Source: Aquanectria penicillioides (taxonomy: Eukaryota > Ascomycota > Sordariomycetes > Hypocreales > Nectriaceae). Taken from it: DNA of 64,000 bases. The stretch covers positions 1,625,001 to 1,689,000 of the forward strand of contig PYIU01000011.1 of NCBI GenBank assembly GCA_003415625.1, written 5' to 3'. The translations under genes and the position numbers were made by a program. Under the pieces are notes generated by a model, which saw only the letters and a program-made list of their open reading frames with translations, made no database searches and was not told where the DNA came from. This document shows positions 55,113 through 64,000 of the stretch, piece after piece. The stretch's first letter is position 1. Each line of letters opens with the position of its first letter.

Positions 55113-58100
55113 CTAGGGTGATGGTATCCGAGAGTGGCCGTTAGGTTTCGGAAACTGCATCGCATTTGGATGCCAACTGGGGTACATATCATATTGAAGA
55201 GCGACAATGCGCAAGATGGAGAGGGATATCCCCTCTAGATGACTTGCAACATGGGCATTCAGTTGGTCCCAGGCGAAGAATCTTAGACCACAAAACCGGC
55301 AAGCCTCTTGTTCTGGTCGAATTTGACTTGTGTGGTAACATTGTCTCGATTTGACTGCCAGCACGGCATCGTCTATAATTCTATGGCCTTGCAGGAGATG
55401 CTGACAGAAATGCGTCTGTGAATAGCTTAGGTTGGCACAGCCCTGAATGTCGCAAAGCCACCATTCTGATTGCCGATGGGCTTCGTTCTCGTGCTGGAGC
55501 CAATCGTCCTTTGTTTGAAACGAACTAACACAGAGACAATTTTCCCATGTGCATGTGAAAGGCCAGATGTCTTGATATATGTGTTCAACCCAGTTCGATG
55601 TACTATTGAATCGTTTGACCTTATAACAGAGCGGACACTCAAATACTGCTGGGAGGTAAGATATCGGAGGTATTGGAATGTTACCCGGTAAATCGAAAGC
55701 TCCATAATGCTTTTCACGAGATTTAGCTTGACGCATAGAAGGGGTTCCGCCATAAGCGCAACAGAATGACCCAGAGAGGCAGTTTGTACCTAGGGCAAAG
55801 TGCAATATTCTCGCCTTGACAAGTCTGTTGTGTCTTTGTAATTGAAAATGCACCAGCCGATCCAGTAAATAAGTATTTGAAATGCGTAGGCTAGGAATAG
55901 TCGTAAGGATATGGGATTTGAAACCATCCGTATCCGGGAAAACGCCATCTATTGGATTATACTTGGCATAGAAATCATTCGTGGGCACCAAAAATTCCAA
56001 CCCGGGGTCGCCGTTTGTAGCGACTACGGTGGACCAGGTGCTCGAATCCGCTGTGCGATTCCTAGGTGGCGGAACTGGCAGTGCCAGCCGAGTATCTAGT
56101 TCCATGTTTGTAGGAGGATGAAGTTCGTCATTGCCCTGTAAGCCTTCAGTGGAGAAGCCCCACGGATATATTCGTAATTCTTTGGAGGCCTTGTCTTCAG
56201 CAGGAGGATCAGACAAGACTCTTTGAAGCTCTTCTAAGACTTCGCCTTGGCGAGGCACATTGCCCCATTTACCTAGATCTTCAGACTCGGGAGGCATGAC
56301 CTGAAGAATATCTTCCTCAACTGGGGCTTGACCGTAAATGCTTTGTGATGCCTCGAGTATCGATGATGTCAGAAATTCAGGGTTCGTATTATATACATCA
56401 TCCTCGTTTATCGTACTGAACGGTGGTAGATCTCCATCACGAGATGATGTGAAGGCACCGTCAGAATCTGCTCCGTCACTATGTATATCCACCACAGCCG
56501 ACTTATCAGTCTGCCGGGAGGCGATTCTTAAAGTAAGAGACATCAATGCTTGCAAATGTGATGCAATGTGTTGAGCTACGACCTTGACAAGTTTCGAGCT
56601 GGATTCGGTCGCGAAGTCATCCATATCTGTATGCACTTTCGAGACATTACCATGACTGTGAGTGCGCGTAGTCTTGTTACTTTTTTCCTCTGACATTTCT
56701 CTGCCTCGTTTAAGCGACACCACCTTGCTCTTGTCGTCGTCTTCTTGGATTCGGAAACAACAAAGCGGACATTCTTCAAGCGGTCTAGGTTTTGATATTC
56801 GGCTTCGCCGCGAGATCGTTTGGATCTGTTCGGCGGTGAACTGATCAGTATGCAGGTCTTGCATGTGCACGAGTAGACTCTCTGGATCTCCAAACACGTC
56901 GTGATCATGCTCACACACGGCGCAGACCCAAGATGGCATCAAGTATATGTCTTGATGCCAACGATTTCCGTGGGTTTGCATGTGATCAGACCATTCCTCA
57001 AAGCTTGAAAATCCCACTGCAGACTCGGCACAGTCTTCCCAAAGGCAGATATATGGCTTGAGGTCGTGGTCGACATGTCGTCTAAGCTGGTTAGGTAGCG
57101 AAATAGAAACCGGCGAGAACTTCGCTTACCTCCATCTTTTCGGATCTAGATCGTCTTGGCTGAGAGGCTGAGAACACCATTCGCAAAAAGCGGCTTCTCC
57201 CCTTGATCTCTGCGGTGGTTCTGGGTAGTTATTATACTTGATCTGTGTCGAAGATGTCTTTCGGGTTTTTGATCCGGGCCCAGGTAGGTTGTTAAGCTTG
57301 GATCGAAATATTCTTGTATCAAGAGAAGAGAGGTCTGAGAAAGAAAGTCGAGGGGCTACTGGTTTGAGCAATAAAGATTGTGAGAGACGAGAGGGTGCGA
57401 GATACGGAGTAATAGGACCAGGGCTTGCTTGCTGCGGTACAACGCCTTCAGAAATCGTGGGCAGCTGCTCTTGTGGTGGTTCGTCTCGTCTCGCCGATAG
57501 AGCTAGTTGGCGTGACTTCAGGAAGACTATTGCGGCCAGCCTATCCGTCATGGATCTTCCTAGGCGGTTGTGTAGGGACGGATGGGTGTTGGGATAGAGA
57601 ACTTGCACCATGTTGGTAAAAAGATGCTCAAAATCTTTGAGATCTAAATTTTGAGCGAAGAGTTTCGCTCGGTGATTGACACTAACACGCGCTGACTGCC
57701 GGATTGCCACGCCGAGTCGGTTAAGTCGATCTAGGGTTTCTTCAATTTCACTCAAGCCCTCAACCTCAGGGCTCAACGTTTCATCCGCATTTTGTTGGCC
57801 TGAATCAATATTATCAGTGGCTGTATCAGTGGTCACTTGCTCGACTAGATCCAAGGTTAGCGGTGTTATATCGCGTGGACTGAGTTCCTTGATAAACCAA
57901 CACAATGCTAATGACCTCTGTAACAGCCCCAACAGACGCAAAACGATATCCCGGATATCAGGCAGGGGTTGAAGCCTTCTGTCGAGACACTGGCTGGGGC
58001 GTGCGAAGACGCCCAAATAGGCCGTCCACGTTGCGAATCGTTGCTGGTACTCTGCCAAAAGGTTCGTGACCGTGGGCGAGTATCCTTGAGCAAGACGCGC

Positions 58101-58169
58101 GCTAAACAAGTCTTCGCACTCGCAGGCTAAGCCATATATTTGCTCCTTGACCTGCGGCGTTGCTGACAT
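55113..58169 (-). CDS. large C2H2 zinc-finger protein (fungal acuF-like zinc-finger group)
   Basis: Exons 57130-58169 and 55113-57081 (intron 57082-57129, 48 nt) give 1002 residues. The N-terminal ~200 residues are helical (EQIYGLACECEDLFSARLAQ, LLGLLQRSLALCWFIKELSP), typical of the regulatory domain in these fungal proteins. A first zinc-finger block starts CEWCSQPLSQDDLDPKRWRR-H, formed across the intron, then YICLWEDCAESAV with H/H partners, WVCAVCEHDHDVFG and ECPLCCF. A second, similar block lies at residues about 850-980 (FECPLCYKVKRF, FTCTWENCLCVSSFQ, WLCDIQGCANLS, CRFCGLRFFAWDQLNAHVAS-H). The arrangement suggests an internal duplication. Many homologues are annotated next to NLR genes; here it is divergent to a PNP-domain gene 372 bp away. 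Role unknown, probably nuclear. Confidence 0.8.
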
Positions 58170-58541
58170 CGTGGCGAGGCTCCAACGTTCATATCGGGCT
58201 CAGAATACGCGCCAGCCTTGCCATAAAATATCTCGGGTAGCCAACGAGGATATCACATGTGGGGGGTTACATTGTATCGGAATAAGAAGGTTCCGTGCCG
58301 CCGCTGACGAATGGGGGGGTTAATGTCAGCGTCGTGCATTCAGCCGCAGCCTGATCGCATCCTTCTCGCAAATGCCCTGGAAAATGCGCGTCTGAATGAG
58401 GCTATCCGAGGACCGCAGAACTCTGTGAACCCTAAAAAGGTGTTGGAACAGTGGTGAGTAACTTGTTTCCGGCGCGAATCGCTATTTCAAGCGTCTCGGC
58501 TGATACGGGAACTTCATCAGATCTTGACTCGCTCAGGTGCC
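58170..58541. promoter_or_regulatory. divergent promoter of C2H2 gene and PNP-domain gene
   Basis: 372 bp between start codons. A possible extra 5' exon of the PNP-domain gene begins at ATG 58323 and stays open for about 40 codons to GT donors near 58440-58456, but I found no fully satisfying splice into the main frame. Confidence 0.45.
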
Positions 58542-61500
58542 ATGCCGTACCTGTCCGAGTGCCATGAATGGAATCTACTGCAACGCCTCGGGTATCTCTT
58601 GGCGGATAAGAAAGCCCAATGCAATTCTTTGCCCGAGGCGTGGCCTGGTGCACCGCAGTACAATGACCGGGCGTACTATGACATGATGGCACTTGAGACG
58701 GAGTTGCGACAGCTTTTCCTCCCCAGAGAGTCCGATGTTCAATTAACAGACGACGAGTTTGAGCGATGTTGGTCCCAGCTGAGGAAAGTCTGCAAGTTGC
58801 TGAATAGCCTGGTGCATGTCAGTCTTACCGAAACAGCTGCTCCACGAGCGAACTCGTCATACCCGCAACTTTGGGGGTTAGTTACTTCCCTCGAGGAACT
58901 TGATCACGAATCAAAAACTGTGTCTTTTGATCTCGTCGGTGGCCCGAATGACACTTTGTTCCAGTTTCGGCAAGACAGCCGGAAATGTGACTTGAGAATC
59001 GTAACTGATTTCAACAAGTTTATGGCACAGCTGTTCTCAAATCAGCTCAAACCAGCGATGGGGTCCAGTTGCAAAGTCAAGGGTACCGTATGGAAGGATA
59101 CACATGTCAGAAATCAGGCGTCGGCTGTTTTGCAACTACTATTTGAGAGGTTCACTTGCAATATCAGCCATGAGGTTTTGATGAAGGTATCAGAGGATAT
59201 TGCAGATGCTGGTCGATTACCCAGACTTCGATTTCTCCTATCATCTTGCACAGATTCCGATGGCTGGCAAGAAACCCTTTGCGCTCCAGATCAGTAAGTC
59301 AGCACTACATCAAGGCTATGTCTCACCAGTGCCTTTCACATCACTAACTACCTATGAAAAGGAACAAACATAGCATTAATGAATTGCGCGATCTATGTGT
59401 GGAGTTACAGCAGTTCCAAGGCAAAGGTCAAGAACTGCACTTGTCCATCCAAGAGCATCAACTATTTGGAGTTTGGGCGTGGCAGGCAATGGGCAAGCCA
59501 CCGCTCAAAACCATCCAAAAGCTTTCATTAGATGAACTTATCATCAAGGGTCATTTTACGCCACTGAGCTCTCGTTCCTTAATCACCAAATCATCAATTA
59601 CTCGATATAAGCTTAAAGAGAAGCGGGCATTAGCTGTGAAGTTGGGCTTTTGTCTGCTTGACTTCTTTGACTCGCAGTTGGACTCGAAGAGAATCCACTT
59701 CCTTGTCCCAAATGGCAGTCAAGCTAGTAACGAGTTCTTATATCTATCGTTCTCCTCAAAGGAATATAGCTCTGAGCAATTTCGTGACTTTCGCATTGGG
59801 CATCCTGTTCTGCTCTCGTTCGCAAAGCTGCTCTTGGAGATTGAAGACGGAGAAAAGCTATCTCTTCAAATCAACTCCCATTATGGGGATCAAAACAAAC
59901 AGACGTGGGCAACGCTTTTTGAATGTGTTGAGGGCCTGGAAACAGATCGAAATGACTCTTATCTTGAAGCTGTGGTAGGATGCCTAAATGTACATCGCGA
60001 GATATCAAAAAGTCTCCGAGATGATGTTGACTCAGGCGAGAGGGCGGAAATGAAAATACGAAAGGAGCTTTACCAGCACATAGTTCGAAAACTTGAACAG
60101 TCTCTTGCGGAGTGCACCGTCCGAAATTCAGCTAAACGACAGCGATCGGCATCTCCCGAACCTCCCCCACGGAAAGTTTCTGCCGGATTAGCCTCGAGAC
60201 AGTCAATGGAAGAATGTCAGAATCCAAACAGCAGTTGGGGAGATAGAAAAACATCAGATTTGCGGCCTAGTTTCAAACGCAGTCGCACTGCCGGGAGGGA
60301 TGACGGGGGAGACCATGGATCAATGAACATCTTTCGGAGATCGTGGAGCCCAAATACGTTCAAAAGCAAGGTTTCAACTTCCACCGATTCTGGTCCATCA
60401 AATCTACGCATGAGCCTTCTGCGTCGCACCAGTCGGATGTTTCGCAGCCCTGAGCCCCTTTCAGAAACCAATGGCAGTCCAACCACTGCAACACCGGTAC
60501 GCCCTGCGAGTCGAGATGAATTCGAGGTTGCAATTATTTGTGCTCTGCCGTTGGAGTTTGATGCGGTTTCGCTGTTGTTCGACTGCTTCTGGGACGATGA
60601 TGGCGATCCTTTCGACAAGGTTAGAGGGGATCCCAACACCTACACAACTGGGCGCATGGCCAATGTTGATGTTGTGTTGCTTCTTTTGCCAGAGATGGGC
60701 AAGGTGAGCGCAGCCGGTGCTGCTTCTAGTCTTCGCTTCAGTTATCCTGCGCTGAAGCTTGTTCTCTTGGTGGGGATTTGTGGTGGTGTTCCTAATCCAG
60801 TTGGACACGGCGAGATGCTCCTGGGTGACGTTATCATCAGCAAAACCATTGTCCAATACGACCTAGGAAGACGATATCCAGAAGGATTCAAACCAAAAGA
60901 AGGTGTTGAAGTCAGTCTAGGGCGCCCAACGAAGAGTATTCGCAGTATGATCACCCGATTGGAAACAGCACGCTGGCGCAGAAAGCTGGAGCAGCGTGCG
61001 GAAGAGTTGCTAGAGCACTTACAAAGTTTCCCATTACAGAAGACTGGTCCGCATAATTACCAATACCCGGGCTCAGCTAACGATCGACTCTTCCAAGCAA
61101 ATTACCGCCATAAACACCGTCTTGATGCCCAATGCTTGTGTGCTCAGGGCAATGCTAATACAGATCCGATTTGTCCTACTTGTCACAACTCTTCATGCCA
61201 CGAGCTTGGCTGCAATGACATGTACCTTGTGAAACGAAATCGCCTGGAGAGGAAAAAGAGCCTGGAAAAGCAACAACAACTCAGGGAAGCCCAAGCCCCT
61301 TCAATATTTATCGGATGTATTGGTTCCGGCGACACAGTCCAAAAATCGGGCGAAGAGCGTGATATAATCGCCAACCACTACAAAATACTGTCGTTGGAAA
61401 TGGAGGGCGCGGGTATCTGGGACGAGGTGCCTTGTGTAGTCGTCAAAGGTGTGTGTGACTATGCGGACAGTCACAAGAATAAGATGTGGCAGAACTTTGC

Positions 61501-61570
61501 CGCAGCAACAGCCGCAGCAACAGCCAAGGCCCTTCTCGAACAGTACATTAGAACTGATGTATTGTCATAG
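58542..61570 (+). CDS. DUF7580-like protein with C-terminal PNP/UDP nucleosidase domain
   Basis: Exons 58542-59293 and 59362-61570 give 986 residues from ATG 58542; a further 5' exon is possible. The first ~520 residues are helical and contain LAVKLGFCLLDFFDSQLDSK with RIHFLV and IGHPVLLSFAKLLLEIEDGE, which fit the fungal DUF7580 kind of pseudokinase-like domain. After a basic Ser-rich linker, residues about 637-978 are a PNP_UDP fold: VAIICALPLEFDAVSLLF, LLLPEMGKVSAAGAASSL, LVLLVGICGGVPNPV, GEMLLGDVIISK, and the nucleoside-site LSLEMEGAGIWDEVPCVVVK with CDYADSHKNKMWQNFAA. Glu of EMEG is retained, so nucleosidase activity is plausible. A Cys-rich insertion (about 61134-61215: CLC, CPTC, C, C) interrupts the domain. 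In fungi this domain is usually the N-terminal effector of NLRs; here it is C-terminal with no NB-ARC. Confidence 0.85.
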
Positions 61571-63579
61571 ACCTCCACGTGTGGATTCACGGATGTCATG
61601 CAACGTTACGGGGAATCATAATACTCCTGACGCATCGTCCACGGCTACCTGGTATTCTACTGACATCTCTCCAAACCACCGTTGAAACTATGGCACCCTG
61701 TCTTTAGCCCATAGGCCCGATAGCACACGATGGGTCTAGAAGCCCATCAGCTATAATGCGATTAAGAATGTTGACACGAGACGGAATAGCAAGTGAATTG
61801 AAGGTTTAGATTTGTCTCTGAGCGCCGTGAACCCCATTATTCTGTGATTAGTATAAACTTCGCTTGTCCCAGACTAATCCAGCATTGGATTGTCCTAACA
61901 TTGGGAGTGGCAGGTGACCACGCTATCAGCTCATCAAATTGAATAATAGATTCGATGCAATGTTCCCGGCTACGTTATTCAGTACGAATCCTAAACGAGT
62001 TTCCTCCTGCCCTGGAACAGAAAAGCTGCTTACTAGAAGATAATACACACTACACCATATCGCATTCGAATCAATCGCGTGCTGCCCAAACTGGAAACAT
62101 CTCAACACCCATAGCAAAGCTTCTCAAGCCTCGTTGAGGGCCTACAATGGAGAATCGAGCTTGGTGACGTTTCCCCCGGGACTATGAATATTCATGGTGT
62201 TTCTAGTGAAGAATGGCCCCCGGTACAATGTTGTCTATCTCAGTAGAGATCAGTCACACATGGTAAGTGAGTACAGCGATAATGTTCGTCGTCTGAGTCA
62301 TCGTACCAGCGAACCATTTTTAGCAGCTGCTTCTACCATGGGCGGCAACGCGACTGCGAGGATGTGAATGAATTTCATAGCCAAGGCTGCAGAATGGATT
62401 GAATGGAGTGATTTGGATTATAGTTCGGAATGGAGAGAAAAGCTAGTTAAGAAAGGAGGGAGAGCCTTTATAATAAAATGAATATATAGGTCCCAGCAGG
62501 CCTGAAATACTGAGAAATAATGATAGCTCGAGCAGGGGCTGAATTTCAAACGCTCTATCACGGATTCTAAGGCGTCTTCAAGGTTACGGTAGGTGAGATC
62601 TCAAAAAGGGGTCTCGCGAAGAATCCGAATAGGGGGTCTGGACTAGCTAAGTCTACGTGTATAACGAGATTCAGGATATCGTATGGGGTGCAAGACAATG
62701 CTGCGGGTCGATCATGTGCGAGTGAGAAAACCGCCAAGATGTTGATTGGTTTCGGAACGCGCTGATCAAATGCGTGGGTGAAGGAACTCATATCCGGCCC
62801 GATGGGACTGCGCGAAGAATGAATCGCAGACAAAACTTCCATTGCAGTATCAGCCTAGAGATCAAAATATTCAACAATTCTTCATCAAGTATTAGCTACG
62901 TACTATTTCCTAGTACGTTAGCAGGAGTTTCGTAGCGCATTGCGTGGTAAAGAGTTTATAGTGTTGAAAGGTATCAAAAATAGGCAGATGCATAAGGATG
63001 TAAAATAAGCTAGTGTCTCACTAATGACGAGGAACGCGTGGTGTTTTGAGACATGCAATTTACGAAATGTTCTCTGGGAGGTGCGTTAGTATTTGGCAGA
63101 GCGCCTCCGGACTAACAGTATTTCAAGAAGCGACATTAGTACTAGAGTGGGTTGCACGACTATTGGCGCCTGTAGGTACCAGAGGTTTAGTTGTATTTAA
63201 ATTGACTTATGACGATCTTGCCGTCTGATACCATCCCATCTGTATCCAATGGAGAACCAGTTCTACTTGTAGCAACATACTTGCCTAAGCTTCTTGGAAT
63301 GATAAGAGCATGATTGTACTAATGGCGTAGGCATTGTGGCTGATGATTCGAGATCGCTTCCTCAGCAAGTAGATATGAGAATGATTTCAGTCTACTCCAG
63401 TTCAACATCATTTACGAATAAAAATATCATCACCAGCCTGAACAGCGTATATCGAAATTCCCCTAGTCGGTAAGTCAGAGATGATGATCTGAGAGTCCGT
63501 AATATCATATAAGTCCAAGATTATCACTCTCAATGCGTGTATGCACCTAATATTGTGCACGTATTTGGTCTCTCTCTAG
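61571..63579. other. 2-kb gene-poor region
   Basis: Short frames only. The longest, 62567-62842 minus (91 codons from a real ATG), has no motif; no repeat or RNA gene was recognised. Confidence 0.45.
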
Positions 63580-64000
63580 TCATATTTCCCGATCTTTTCT
63601 AACACTTTGAAACAATCTCCGGACCTTTTCCCGAATCCTACCAAGCGAAAACAAAGATGTCGAGTTTTTGGACTGCGTGCTCGTAAGACTCGCTACACCA
63701 GTCTTTGGTAACCAGGAACGGATAACTTGGCTAGCCAACCTAGCGGCGTCTTGCTTTCCTAGCCCTTCTCCTGTCAGAGCCGAGACATGGCAGAAATCTG
63801 CCCCGATCGTATTACTGAAAGCTTTGCCTTGCTCTAAAGATACCTGCCAATCGTTTTGTGGCAGATCCATCTTATTACCGCACACCCAAACGGGTTTCCC
63901 CCCCTCACTCGGCTCTAATAGCTGCGCATAAAGGGATTGAAGCCTTTCGAACGTGTGCCTAGAAGTAACATCATAAACCAATAAGATTCCCTCTCCTTGT
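63580..64000 (-). CDS. small Ras-superfamily GTPase, 3' part
   Basis: The frame is open to the window end on the minus strand, so the start, P-loop and switch I lie beyond 64000. Visible are GEGILLVYDVTSRHTFERL (beta-4 region after switch II), the guanine-specificity motif CGNKMDL (NKxD) and the SALTGEG (SA) loop, in that order and spacing. The C-terminus is basic (GRIREKVRRLFQSVRKDREI) and ends without a CaaX or CC prenylation box, so membrane binding would have to rely on charge. This looks like a divergent Ras/Rab-like protein rather than canonical Ras. Confidence 0.88.
   Translation of the reverse strand, partial: QGEGILLVYDVTSRHTFERLQSLYAQLLEPSEGGKPVWVCGNKMDLPQNDWQVSLEQGKAFSNTIGADFCHVSALTGEGLGKQDAARLASQVIRSWLPKTGVASLTSTQSKNSTSLFSLGRIREKVRRLFQSVRKDREI

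Noticed and set aside
58323..58460. Upstream exon for the DUF7580-PNP gene
   Set aside because: The frame looks protein-like, but the strong GTGAGT donor leaves a phase that no nearby acceptor matches; a weaker donor would be needed.
62567..62842. 91-codon minus-strand frame with an ATG
   Set aside because: No recognisable domain, no splice context, and composition like surrounding intergenic DNA.

Overview
This window comes from a filamentous ascomycete, most probably Pezizomycotina. Genes carry 48-150 nt spliceosomal introns with GTRNGN donors and CTRAC-like branch points. There are several Zn2Cys6 regulators, a highly reducing polyketide synthase, fungal NLR-type modules, and an AT-rich tract with the footprint of repeat-induced point mutation (RIP). 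A hypocrealean host is my guess from gene content, not something the sequence proves. No tRNA, rRNA or CRISPR array was found.

Layout. 1-1264: 3' end of a plasma-membrane/vacuolar type Ca2+ P-type ATPase. 1388-4221: a RIP-destroyed DNA element with long terminal inverted repeats. 4757-6197: a five-exon metacaspase. 6650-7876: dead cation-diffusion-facilitator gene. 8643-10170: secreted alginate-lyase-like protein. 11099-12219: D-amino-acid oxidase gene with an in-frame stop. 12819-14229: secreted endonuclease/exonuclease/phosphatase-fold enzyme with a jacalin-like tail. 16027-23397: a small sugar-use locus (intracellular GH3/PA14 beta-glucosidase, a regulator with TWO consecutive Zn2Cys6 clusters, and a frameshifted sugar transporter). 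23681-24552: frameshifted alpha/beta hydrolase. 25814-28474: NLR-like protein with an N-terminal signalling domain and TPRs but no NACHT/NB-ARC, split by a frameshift. 31585-32496: putatively N-myristoylated protein. 33116-about 35330: decayed sacsin/NO VEIN-like gene. 35820-36593: F-box protein. 37230-37908: decayed membrane dipeptidase.

38382-53132 looks like an intact biosynthetic gene cluster: FAD monooxygenase, Zn2Cys6 regulator, BAHD-type acyltransferase and, across a 1.3-kb divergent promoter, a 2536-residue HR-PKS (KS-AT-DH-MT-ER-KR-ACP). All four have open, spliceable reading frames, in contrast with the many broken genes to the left.

53607-61570: a secreted leucine-rich-like protein, then a divergent pair made of a large C2H2 protein and a DUF7580-like/PNP nucleosidase-domain protein. 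63580-64000: 3' part of a small GTPase.

The strongest leads are the tandem-zinc-cluster regulator together with a repeated CCG-N4-CCG motif in its own promoter and in the beta-glucosidase promoter, the uncharacterised PKS cluster with a non-canonical DH active site, the 5'-G dependence of surviving CpA in the RIPed element, and the clustering of one-lesion pseudogenes.
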